A stretch of 64,000 nucleotides of DNA, from assembly GCF_002878395.1 (NCBI RefSeq), contig NC_061114.1:146692545-146756544 (forward strand), read 5' to 3'. This document shows positions 32,799 to 43,567 of the stretch, in pieces. The notes below the pieces were generated by a model. It worked only from the letters and a program-made list of their open reading frames with translations. It did no database searches and had not been told where the DNA came from. Made by a program: the position numbers and the translations under genes. Numbering within the stretch: position 1 is the first letter of the stretch; each line of letters starts with the position of its first letter. This stretch comes from Capsicum annuum. Lineage: Eukaryota; Streptophyta; Magnoliopsida; Solanales; Solanaceae.

Positions 32799-34322
32799 TA
32801 AGCTTGATTTCATTCCTAAGAAGTCAATTTTGGATTTGTTATCTTAAAAATCACAAAAATAGAAAAAAGATCAAAAAAATAGTCCAAAACTATTTTAGGG
32901 TTTTTCAGTTTTTGAGTTTATGATTTTGTGTCATTTTTGAGTTCCTAGGGTGAGATTTGTGTTGCCTAAAAGTATTTGAGTCAAAATCCAAGAGTTGAGC
33001 TTATTCTGGGTTGTTTTAAGTCATCCACCTTTGTTGGAGCTTGAGTTGAAGAAACTGTAGGGAGATTTCTTGAAATTAGAGATTAGTTTTTGATATTTGA
33101 GCTTAAAAATGTGTGGGTTATGCTCAAGAGGTTGAAGTGAGCTTGGGGTTCAAATTTTATCCAATTTTGGGTTTATTTGGTTGAGGATTAATTTTTGAAT
33201 GTTCTTGTTGTTCTTCATGTTTTCCATATGTTGTTGAAGAAGAACATTCAAAAATAGGGTGTTTGATTCAACAAGGATCTAACAAAAAGGCATGGTACTT
33301 GTTTATTCCAAAGAATATTCCAAATCTTCCAAAGAAAGAAAGGATCAAAAAGCATCAAAAAGGAATATTCTTAACGAGGAGACAAAGGAGAGTATAAAGG
33401 AGCAGACCACAAGAAATTCAAAATTTCTTGATCTTGAAAGATAATTGAAGAGTTCCAATTCCTTGTATTTTTCATCCATAGCATCCTAACAACACCTCAA
33501 GTTGGAGAAAAACCAAATTGAAAATTTTGTTAGTGATTTTTCAACAATTTGACGATCCTACACACTGTTCCTTCACTCGATGAGTTTCCAACCATTCTTT
33601 GGATTGTTGAGGAATTCATATTCATGATTATCCATGTTTTATTGAATCATTACAAAATAAATCATAAGGAAAAGGATTGAACACGATCTGGAACTTTCTA
33701 AGGGTGACAAGCAAATTGAATAAGTCGTCAATAGGTACTTCCTAGGGGTGAAGACTACGGACTAGTCGTCAACCAAGTGACGACCAATCAACGTAGTTGT
33801 CATCTAAGAATTTTTCAAGTCCTTTATCCTTCCAAGGTTGAGGAAAACTAGTGAAAATCCCTCACTCAAGTGACGACTACAATCCTAGTCGTCAACCAAG
33901 TCACCAACTTAGACAAAATTTTTGTAAGCTCACTTTTTGATTTCTGTTTCTTTCCTTTGATTCCTAGACTTCTTTTATTGATTCTAAAAACTAATTCAAA
34001 ACTAGTAATCATCCTATTTAGTTATGAATTAGTTTTTGAGTCTATTTTGTTTCGTCGTCCTTTTCTTTGTGTGCTTTTCTCTTTTTAATTCACCATAACT
34101 TCTTTGATTCTAGTTCATAAGTAGATTTTGTTTTGTGTCCTGAGTCGATCAAACAAGAATCCATTTCATCTGCAAAGTAGTGATTGACACCTTATTAATT
34201 ACTGGAGTATAAGAAACTTTCAACATTCACTGCTCCAATTATGAGATCACAACGGTGAGTGCATACGAGTGTTGGTGAGGAGATTTTAGTACTAATCTTA
34301 TTTGTCTATTTTATAGACCCAA
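32799..34322 (+). other. Element D leader with a possible 62-base intron
   Basis: About 1.5 kb of non-coding DNA. Its first bases (AGCTTGATTTCATTCC...AAGAAGTCAATTT) match the element E leader. The region 33620-33910 has several CTAGTCGTCAAC and GTCGTCA repeats. At 34255-34316 a GTGAGT...TACTAAT...TTTTATAG stretch has the donor, branch-point and acceptor sequences of a short plant intron. Confidence 0.55.
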
Positions 34323-34640
34323 ATGTGTGGAAGTGGGAACCAAGGTATGAATGAAGGGTATATTAGGAGTCAATTTCTTCCTTATCTATCTATTTATAAA
34401 GAAGAACAAGATCCCAAAGTTTACCTTAATTGGGAATGGCAATATGAAAGAGTGTTTAAGGATTATGTTATGAGTGAAGCTAAACAAGCTACATATGTCC
34501 TTAAGTACATTCAAGGTACAACCTTAGCATGGTGTTAACTCGTAAGGATTTCTACCCAAACTTGGGGTACCTTGAAAGATTTTTTGAGGCCAATCTATGT
34601 GCTGAGGGGTTACATGATGCTTTACAATAGTGATCCAAGA
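34323..34640 (+). pseudogene. Element D gag fragment
   Basis: An open frame (34323-34538) begins MCGSGNQGMNEGYIRSQFLPYL and contains KEEQDPKVYLNWEWQYERVFKDY and TYVLKYIQGTTLAWC. This matches the capsid core of plant gypsy gag, where the usual order is FxGxxDPExYLxWExxxERxF, then a Y/F-A-xxxxxGxAxxWW motif. A stop replaces the second Trp (TAA after C). VLRGYMMLYN, corresponding to the usual (I/M)R.RYVPxxYxxxLYN, follows at about 34597-34626. The gag is then shortened: it passes into the protease-like frame with no zinc knuckle. Confidence 0.72.
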
Positions 34641-35030
34641 AGAAAACCACATTCAAGATGGGTAAAATTTATGGAGTTTCAAGATGTGTTCTTATTCTTG
34701 ATTATGGGTATCATTCAAACTACATAACTCCTCTTTTGGTTTATTATCTAGGGATACCTCTAGTGTCCAACCTTTTCCCATACTTCTTAGAAGGCTATAG
34801 AGTCTCTGAGTACATAAAGGTTTTCTTTACCTGGGATGGGTACTATGAGGAGGTGCGGTGTGACATATTCCTATTGGAATGTGGACACTTACACTTGGGT
34901 GCCAATTGGTTTGCACAACATAAGATTCCAAATGTGCAAAAATTGACCCAAGTTCGCAAAAGTCTAATGGGGAAATCATCTCTTTCCACCTACCCTTCCT
35001 AAAACTCAAGGAAAGATAACCACTTACTCC
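34641..35030 (+). pseudogene. Element D retropepsin-like protease remnant
   Basis: Open frame 34658-35002. VLILDYGYHSNYITPLLVYYLGIP matches the retropepsin-like start D-G-G-S-C-x-N-V-A-S...L; here D-Y-G-Y replaces D-G-G-S, so only the Asp and one Gly remain. VFFTWDGYYEEVRCDIFLLECGHLHLGANWF matches the later strand and the ILLGRPW-type motif. In autonomous relatives reverse transcriptase would follow. Here it does not, and a different open region begins instead. Confidence 0.7.
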
Positions 35031-35075
35031 AAGCCTTATGAAATTGAGATACAAAATATTGAGAGGAGTGAGGGA

Positions 35076-37640
35076 GTGCAAGGTGTCAATCTAAGAGGAA
35101 AAAAAGGAGAAATGGATGGGAGCAAAGTGAGAGGGTTGCCACCAACCAGAGCTAACATTGTTTGTCCTTCTATTTATAAGTACATTTGTGTTGGTACCAA
35201 CATAGAAAGTGGAGGAGAACAACCGCCAAAAAAGAAGATTCCTTTTGAAGATTTGACGAGGGAAATCTTATATTCTTTAAAAGATTGTGGAGGACCTTCA
35301 TACCAAGGTAAAGAAGAATGTGCTCAAGAACTTTAAGTTAACATAGCTAGCTCTTACACTTTTGTGCATGTGAATGATAATGTTGTGGCTAGTAGCCCAT
35401 TTAGTGTGAGTAATATCTTACCTACATATGATTCTAATGATTCTTTACCTCTCGATGATGATGTACATTCTTTGAGTGTGGATACACTAGTTGATCCTAT
35501 TGATGACCGAATTGACTCTTCTTGTAAGATCAATTTATGTCCACCGAGTGGTAAAGCCAATGTGTTAAATGATAGTACATCATCTGGTGAAAATTATAAG
35601 GATCAAATTATGTGCAAAACTATTCCACTATTGGGGATATGTGTAGTATGATTAAAGAACCTCAAGTGAGTGAAGAATTCAAAAATATTGATCAAGAAAA
35701 TAGGAGTGAACCTTTAAGATTGTCTTTTAGTGAAGATCCTAATGCTTGCTTGGCTCATCGTGATGGTTATGTGTTTGAAACTTCTTTGGAACTTGATAGT
35801 TGTCTTTTAGAGAGAACTTTTATGTTCTAAATCTTCCTCCTGGATAAATCCTTCACTCTGTAAATATAATATCTTGTTTGAAGATGGTACAATCACTCTA
35901 AATGAACGTAGAAGTGAGAATGATATTAAAGGTATAGCTTGTCATGAAGGATGTAACCTATATTCTAACCAACTATGGTGTGAAAACCTTCCCCCTAATG
36001 ATGAAAATATTTTCTTGGAAGATGAGAGTACTCATAAGGGAAAGGAATAATCAATTGGTTAATGATAGCTTTTATTTGCTTGAATATTTATGAAACCCAA
36101 TAGCTGATTGTTCCTTGAAAAATGATTATGGATGTGATCCTTTGTATAATACCCCACCTTGGTTTGATAATTATGAGGATGAATTGCTCACTTTTTGTAA
36201 ATATTTAAGCAATAATTCCTTTGATATTGGTGAGGGTATGTGTCTACTTGAGGATTCCTTCCTAGAAATAGAAAGTATCCATTGTTTGGACATAGCTTCC
36301 TCTTCTACTCTATGTGACCCTATTGTTAAGAATACTTATGGTGATGATCTTGGATCTAATAGTGAGTGTCTACATAGTGACACCTTTGTTGAAGTGGACT
36401 TGAGCTATACATTTATCTACTCTCTACTTGTTTTTGATGATGCTTATGCTATTATAAAGAGTACGTCTTTCTATTTAGGTGAAAACTATAGGGAAAATGA
36501 GTGTTGTTTAGACCCGTGTCTATGGCCACTCTTTCCATTTGGCCTCGATGAAAAATTTGGAAATGATGGTTTTGGTAAACCCGGCTTGTTGCTTAGTCTA
36601 CATGACAAGTAAAGTTTGATTGAGAATGTTGGTATCCTTCCTTATGATGGAAAGTCTTTCTCAAGAATTCATAATCCACTTAAGATACAACATTGCGTAA
36701 TAGAAAGATCTCCAATAAATATGGGAGATCTTTAAAGAAGGGAAGTATTGAAAAGCTCTAAGAGAGTTATCCATTGTGTGTTTCCCCCCTTGACCAAAGT
36801 TTTACTACTTGTCGGTCATAAAGAGAGCCTTCTCTTGAAACTCCTTTGGATGAATTCTATTCTTGTGATACCCTTCTTCAATACTTGAGTAAAATATATG
36901 ACCTCCTTCTCCATGGTGGTATCATTCTTGAAAACACAAGGGAAAAAGTAGCATGATCTCCTTTGGGATTTGCTTACAAATTTGCATCCTTGCTTGACAC
37001 ACTTGTTCTAAAGATGTATGAATTTAAACTTGTGGATGCCAAGTTAATGATTGGCATAAAAGGAAGAAGTCATATATGCTTAAATTTCTATATTCCATCC
37101 TCGTGTGCTTTATGTGCTATATCTTTTGAGACAAATAACATTCTTATGGATAATAGCACCTTGGATGTTGCCTTTACACCTGATTCCTTCCTATACTACC
37201 TCTTTCCTTAATATGACATCCATATAGTTTTGAATTTCCTTTATGTGGAGGTAGGATATTTGTTGGTTGGTCCACTTGTTTGAGTAACATTGTTATATGC
37301 TTTTTGTGGACTTTAATAACAATTGAGGCACCATTCTTGATGTGTTCTCTTAAAGAAGTGATAAAGCAATTGTGTTTTATGGCTCCTAAGGTAAAGGTAA
37401 TCTTAATTTTTAGATCTAGTGATGTCATTATGACCATTGTAGTTTCCTTACCTCTTGGTGATTTTCATATCCAACTTCTTTATGCATTTTCAATAGATTT
37501 CTAATGTTTAAATGAAGGATCCTTAGTTATATTTCAAGTATGTGTAACCTGGGCATGTTGAGGTAATTTGTTGTGCTAACCTGAACATTCATGCCATAAG
37601 GAGTTTGTGTTCATTTGTCCTTTCTTTGGTTTTGTCAGGT
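35076..37640 (+). pseudogene. Element D long non-pol open region, acidic, function unknown
   Basis: About 2.5 kb on the plus strand has a run of long frames where pol should be: 35076-35336, 35364-35651, 35612-35830, 36115-36612, 36963-37211 and 37280-37504. The composition is coherent: rich in Asp, Glu, Ser, Leu, Cys and aromatic residues. Examples are NDSLPLDDDVHSLSVDTLVD, LHSDTFVEVDLSYTFIYSL and CLDPCLWPLFPFGLDEKFG. I recognise no catalytic motif. The frames look like one protein of perhaps 700-800 residues broken by a few stops and shifts. Solanaceous genomes hold many similar unnamed retroelement-linked proteins, as far as I remember. It is not RT, RNase H or integrase. Confidence 0.5.
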
Positions 37641-37678
37641 TCGGATTTGAGGTTGAAACCTTTTCAAGAAGTGGAGGA
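37641..37678 (+). other. Element D polypurine tract overlapping a retained pol C-terminus
   Basis: AGAAGTGGAGGA at 37667-37678 precedes TGATACAAG. The same bases code S-D-L-R-L-K-P-F-Q-E-V-E-D-D, similar to the end of element E, suggesting that both retain the last codons of an ancestral polyprotein because they overlap the essential tract. Confidence 0.75.
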
Positions 37679-38282
37679 TGATACAAGCTAAATGTCCATC
37701 ATAGCTTTTGATGACATCATTCAAGGCCAATACAAAGTGGTCCAAGCTATGGTCAATTAAAGAACTCAAGAATTCACTTGGAGGACTTACTTTGAGCTCC
37801 TAAACAAGCAATGATGTGTTTGGGAGATAGCTTGGAGCCGAGGAAATCCTTGGCACGAGGTATAAAGAGCCCTTGTGGGTTATTTCTGAAATAGGCAATT
37901 TTGGGCTATGTTTGTAATAAGCTAGTTTTGCAAAGGCAACTAATATAAATAGCTGCCTTAGACATTTCATTAGGTAGTTTTTTATGATTATTTTTACATG
38001 ATGTATTTATGAGACTCCATGAAAGTGTTTGAGTGCTTGGAAAATCATTTGTTGAACCTTGCTTAGAAATGGTGGATGTGAGGCAGATCTAATCCCCTTT
38101 GCGGTCATTGTAAGAGTTAGGTGCTTACTAATAATCATTAAAGAGGGTTTTACGATTTGATACATTCTTAGATTTCCCTTTTGGTATCAATTTTGTGTCT
38201 ATCTTCCTATCTTGGTTGTTCTATCCTTTTATCTTTATTTTTTATATCGTAGGTTCGAGTTCTCATGGGTCGGATCATATCA
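37679..38282 (+). mobile_element. Element D 3' LTR (604 bp)
   Basis: It begins TGATACAAG and ends GATCATATCA. Partner of 32180-32784, same length within one base, same orientation. A complete element of 6103 bases is bounded by the two. Confidence 0.92.
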
Positions 38283-38287
38283 TAAAG
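38283..38287. repeat. Target-site duplication of element D, right copy (TAAAG)
   Basis: TAAAG against TGAAG on the left. Element C pol resumes in frame from here. Confidence 0.8.
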
Positions 38288-39030
38288 TTCTAATGGTCAG
38301 ATTCTTGTGAGGGTATTTTATAGAATATGGAGGATAAGTTGACTTGGAATCTGGTTTTGACTCTACTTAAGGGTATTGAGGGTTTTGTTACTTATTATGA
38401 TGCCTCTAGTATAGGACTAAGTTACGTGTTGATGCAACATATTAAGGTGGTTGCGTATATTTCTAGACAATTAAAGGTGCATGAGAAGAATTATCCAACT
38501 CATGACTTGGATTTATTGGTTGTGGTCTTTGCTTTGAATATTTGGCATCATTATTTGTATGGTGTCCATGTTGACATCTTCTCAGATTACAAGAGCTTGT
38601 AGTATGTATTCACCCAGAAGGAGTTGAATCTCAGGAAGAGGAGCTGGCTTGAGTTGCTCAAGAACTATGATATGTGTCACCATTATCATCCAGGTAAGGC
38701 TAGCATGGTTGTTGATGCTCTTAGCAGGTTGTCCATAAGAAGTTTATCACTTGTGAACAAGGAGAAACAAGAATCGTTAAAGGATATTCATTGTTTAGCT
38801 AATCTTAGAGTTCATCTCTTGGACTCTAATGATAGTAGGATATTTGTGCAAAAGGTGGTGAGTCATCTCTTCGTGCTGAGGTGAAAGAGAAATAGTTTTT
38901 AGAACCAATCTTAATACAAATTAAGGATGATGTCGGACAACAGAGAGTTATGGCCATCGATATTGGTGGCGATGGTATCTTGAGGTAATAAGGTAGATTA
39001 TTTTTTCTCGATGTTGATGTGCTATGATAA
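38288..39030 (+). pseudogene. Element C RNase H and linker
   Basis: It continues from 32179. After a stop in place of Trp, an open frame (38327-38602) shows [61 protein letters not shown] and FSDYKSL. The first catalytic Asp is kept, the catalytic Glu of DLEL has become Asp, and TDHK has become SDYK. A stop at about 38600 interrupts; then [22 protein letters not shown] and [18 protein letters not shown] (38606-38750) form the linker. The rest to 39030 is the diverged tether toward integrase. Confidence 0.88.
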
Positions 39031-40260
39031 AGAATCTACGCTGAGGCTCATAAGTTGAGGTACATTGTTTATCTAGGTTCGATGAAAATGTATCATGACT
39101 TGAAGAAATATATTGATGGAACAAAATAAAGAGAGATGTGGAGAATTTTTGGCCATGTGTATGGTTTGTCTATGAGTCAAGGTGGTACACTTGAGACCTA
39201 GTAGGTTGTCTTAAGAGATTGAGTTAACCGTGCTGAAGTGGGAAGTGATTATTATGGATTTTGTTACTGGTCTTCCATGGTCCTGTCATTAGTTCAATTT
39301 TGTTTGGGTCATTATGGATAGGATGAGCAAGCTCACTTCTTGCCAGTGAGGGCTAATTATTCAGTGGAAGATTACACTAAGATTTTCATAAAGGAGATTG
39401 TAAAGTTGCAGAGTGCTCTAGTTTCCATCACCTCTAATCGAGGTACTCGGTTCTCATCTCACTTTTGGCATTCCTTTCAGCTAGGTTTGGGGACTAAAGT
39501 AAACTTTAGAACTGCTTTTCACCCTTAGATAGATGGACAAGCGGAGAGGACAATACAGACTTTGGAAGATATGCTAAGGTCTTGTGTGATTTATTTTTAT
39601 GGTAGTTGGGTTGACCATTTGCCTCTCATTGAGTTTGCATATAATAATAGTTTTTATTCTAGTATTGGGATGGCTCCGTTTGAGACATTTTATGGTAAGA
39701 GAGTAGGTCTCCTACTGGGCGGTCTCATGTAGGTAAAAATTCGTTATATGGTCCCGACTTGGTTCACCAAGCTATGGAAAAGGTGAAGGTGATTGGTATA
39801 GACATAATACTGCCCAAAGTCACCAAAAGTCCTATGGGGATGTAAGGCGAAGGAACTTGGAATTTGAGGTGGATGATTTGGTAGTTTTGAAAATTTCTCC
39901 CACAAAGGGAATGTTGCAATTTGTAAAGAAAGGGAAGCTCAGTACCTGCTATGTTGGTCCATATCAAATTTTGAGATGAGTGGACAATGTGGCTTATGAA
40001 TTAGAATTTCCTTCGAGCTTGGGTTTTATTCACTGGGTCTTTCATATTTCAAAGTTGAGGAAGTGTGTGGGTGATCCTTCATTGGTGGTTCCATTGGAAG
40101 GTGTAGCTATTTTAGATTCCTTGTCTTACGAGGAAGTCCTGGTGGAGATCTTGGACTGGCAAGTTTGTCAGTTATAAACTAAGGATATGGCTTTGGTAAT
40201 GGTTTTGTGAAGGAACCATAAGGTTGAAGAGGACACTTAGGATTCTACAAAGGACATGAA
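39031..40260 (+). pseudogene. Element C integrase
   Basis: Zinc-binding remnant: KMYHDLKKYI (about 39088-39120) and M-V-C-L-related pieces (about 39160). Core: DFVTGLP (39257), the first Asp in VIMDRM (39310), then a frameshift; ANYSVEDYTKIFIKEIVKL (39352-39410); the second catalytic Asp of S-D-R-G-T is Asn (S-N-R-G-T-R-F, 39434-39455); the Glu of [14 protein letters not shown] is kept (39537-39575). C-terminal: FVKKGKLSTCYVGPYQI (39918-39970), NVAYELEFPSSLGFIHWVFHISKLRKCVGDPS and LSYEEVLVEILDWQVCQL (39980-40177). The distal chromodomain-like end is degraded. Confidence 0.88.
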
Positions 40261-40421
40261 TTCCAAATACCCATTTTTTTCCATTTTGGACAATCATGTG
40301 TGAGGTATATGTATTCCTAACCATCTTTGTTTTTCGTCGTTGTTAAAGGAAAGCGTAGGTGTACTCTGTGTTAAATCATGTTAATGGATACATTGACCAA
40401 TTATTCAAGGGAAAATGATCC

Positions 40422-40435
40422 TAAAGAGGTGAGAA
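40422..40435 (+). other. Element C polypurine tract
   Basis: TAAAGAGGTGAGAA directly before the 3' LTR start TGGAACACCC. Confidence 0.7.
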
Positions 40436-42624
40436 TGGAACACCCTAGATTTTGGTCCTTGAAAATTTCTTAAATTTTATCCTCACCTTCCTAAATAAGA
40501 CTCACCCTATGAGTTGTAGGGAGACAATACGGGTCATAGAAACTAGTTGTAAGGTGGCCAGTGAGATTTTCCTAAGTTACTATTTTTATGACGACTTAGG
40601 GGTAACGAGTCGTCACTACTCCATACGAGTCATTTGGTGTCAATCATAGGGTATCCAGTATATTACATAAAAGTTCCTGTATTGGGTACCAGTGGAGGGA
40701 ACGAATCGTAAGGATTAGGTATCAATCATAAGGTGTGACAAGTAACAAGACCAATGTGGGGTGGATTTGGACACTTTCCAAACTACGACTGGACTAAATG
40801 AGTTATAGGGTGACCCTAAGAATCGCGAGGTCCTTTGTAGTGAGGGGGCGATATTTTTTAGTCTCTAATTAGGGACATCTTTGTAATTTCCTTCTGTCCA
40901 AAATTAGACCCCACCTCCATAAAACCCCTAAGGTGGGTTATTTCCAATTCTTTGGCATATTAAACATTCTCCAACTGTCTCTCAGATTCCCCATTCAAGT
41001 AAAGGCTAGGGTTATAAGGAAAGTGGTCATCTAGGGTTCTAAGGTGCTACCTTCTTCAAATTTCTTAGTAATTAAAGCATGCATCTCTGTCCCTACACTT
41101 GTATTTTCTTAATGCAATGAAATTTTATTATTATTCATAGTTTTGGTGTTGGGTTTTAAACTATGAGTTGACGGTTTTGGATATAATTGTTTGAATGTTT
41201 TCTCATGATTACTATTGAACTATTATACATTAAATTGTTCGTTTATACACTCATTGGGGTTCATGGGAATGGTGTATGGAATAGGGGTACAATGGACTCC
41301 CCAAATTTGCAATGCAATAGAGGTACAACGTAATCCCCAAATAATTGGTTTTTGGTATGGAAATTGATAATAACCTCAACCCATTTGCTTAATTGATTTT
41401 TGAATGTAAATTATCATTTGGTTTGACTTATTATCTTAAAACTAATGCTTGGCATAAATGGCTAACTGAATAATAACAATAATGATTTTCAAAACCTTAT
41501 GGGGTACAAAGGAACCCCCCAAGTATTTTATTAATGGAGTCTGTGGGGTACGAAGGAATCCCTAAAGTATTGGCTATTGACATTGCTTGCAAGCTATAGT
41601 CAGTATGATGATACCACTTAATAATGCCTTAACAATTGACTCCTAGAGTTGGTGGATGGGCTATGTGTTAAATGTTTTAATTGGACATTAACGAGGGTTA
41701 TTATAGTTGGTTATGAAGGTGTGAGTCTGAAGGACGAACATTGAAACCTCATGTTTGCCAACATGAGGGTAGGTCTAAATGATCGTGTTCTTGTGTCACA
41801 TATAAATGTATCATGGTTGGCGAAGGGTACAAGGGAATCCCCGACCTTTATTGATATCCCTAGAACATACACTAGGGCCCAACCAGGGGGTTACAAATTA
41901 ACCCATATAGCCCGTGGGTGGTATTTGGACGGTCAAGCTACAAAACCCAGGCTATGGTTTTTAAAGTACATCTAAGCCCGATTCCATCTCCTAGCATTTA
42001 GAATTATGTATATACTCATGGATATGTGTGAATGTGTACATCTACATTGGTCTAACTTGGTTTCATGATGATGGCATTATTTTATCCTCAATCTTTAAGT
42101 TACATGTTAGTGCTCAACCCACTAACCATTTTCTAATGTTGTATCCCTATGCGGTGCAGGGTCTAAAGAAAAGTCTACTTTTCCTGCATAGAGTTAGGTG
42201 GATCGACTGGGTTCACCATTCGCTTGTGGTAAAGTGGTGAGCTTCCATTCTCCAGAAGACTTAATTAGTTCATCAATTTTCTTTTCATATAATAGAATTA
42301 AGAGTTCACATTATCATTAACATAGTCATTGTCATTGACAAGGTCGGGGGCATATCCTGACTTAGATTTGTTTTAAGTATTAATAGAAGGTTTTTTTGTC
42401 TACTGTGGACTTGGGTGACATTGAGTTGTTTTGATTGGTTAACGATTATCGGTTATAGACATACTCTAATCTCTTTAAGCCTATATTACGCTATCTTGTT
42501 TTATGTTCAGAATTCAACCATTATTAGGGGTATTGTGTTTTGTTTTTCTAAGCAAAGGGGGTTGTCTTTGATCCTCGATGGACTTGAGATACCAGTCATA
42601 GCCAAACCCTGGTTCGGTTCATGA
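40436..42624 (+). mobile_element. Element C 3' LTR (about 2.19 kb)
   Basis: Partner of 15695-17818; it begins TGGAACACCCTAGATTTTGG and ends GGTTCATGA. Shared landmarks: GGGACATCTTTGTAATTTCC (40872-40891), ACTATTGAACTATTATACATTA, GGGGTACAAAGGAA and GATGGACTTGAGATACC. The copies differ by many substitutions and small indels, so C is old. It carries a 44-TSD-supported insertion boundary: TGTAT follows at 42625. Confidence 0.86.
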
Positions 42625-42629
42625 TGTAT
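42625..42629. repeat. Target-site duplication of element C, right copy (TGTAT)
   Basis: Identical to 15690-15694. TGTAT happens to occur twice in a row here (42625-42634), so the exact LTR end has a few bases of ambiguity. Confidence 0.78.
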
Positions 42630-43567
42630 TGTATACTCATACAGATGAAATTCACCTTAAAATAAGCATATGGATTTATAAACAAAAAACCAACAATGTT
42701 TCTCTTTTTGTAAATCCTACTCATAAAGGAATTTCTGAATTTCATAACTTTTCTGCGATCATAAGATCATAGCTTAAAAATGAATCATATTATAATTATC
42801 TGAATTCTAAATAATAAGTATGAACTTTCTTGTAAATAGAGAGTATCATGGTAAATTCTTATTCTCTTATTTGTAAACTAACTAAATCATGTTAAAACTC
42901 ATGTACATTCATCAACCCAAGAAAATTCATGTCAAAACACTGAGATTCATGTCATAATAGCAAGCGTGCAAGTAAAAACATAAGTAAGGGAAAATTCTTA
43001 TGCACACTTAACTTTAAATCACATGACAATGCAATAATATTAGAAAGATGAATAGGTATTATCCCTAACTTAAATCTCATAAATTCAAACCCCACATACC
43101 CAAATTTGGGAATTTTTGACAGAAACTTTAATTTTTATGAAAAGTTACTCCTTTTGTGTTCTGGAGGGTTTTGGGAGAAGTGGGATTTCCTCAATCTAAG
43201 TTAAGAGGGTGGGTTTTACATTTAATACCTTTAGGAAGTCAGTTAATAGGAAAAATACCAAAAGTCCCTCAACCCCAAGCTAATAAAATAAAACTAGCAT
43301 TTCTACACCCTTAGGAATGGCACGCCCTTATCGCGGAATGATAAGAGCATGGAACACGCTTATCGCAAACCTTTACTATTTTTGGATAAGGTTGTGCCAC
43401 CCATTCGTGACACCTATTAATGTGGAATCTTACTATTTTAGAGTCCCAAAATTTTAGAAACACATCCAAATGGTCTCGTTATTGTCCCAATCATAATTCA
43501 ACTCAAAATCACCATTAAGCATATCAAAAATACCAAATAAAAATCATTGAATTTTTGGGTGCTAACA
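42630..43567 (-). mobile_element. Element B LTR, second part (upstream half), minus orientation
   Basis: It continues the LTR broken at 15694 by element C; the order of blocks follows LTR F (26985 onward). On the minus strand the LTR starts TGTTAGCACCC (43567). A TTATCGCGGAATGATAAG-like and AACACGCTTATCGC-containing section lies at 43320-43375. To its right is not flanking DNA but a polypurine tract and the end of an integrase. Confidence 0.8.
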
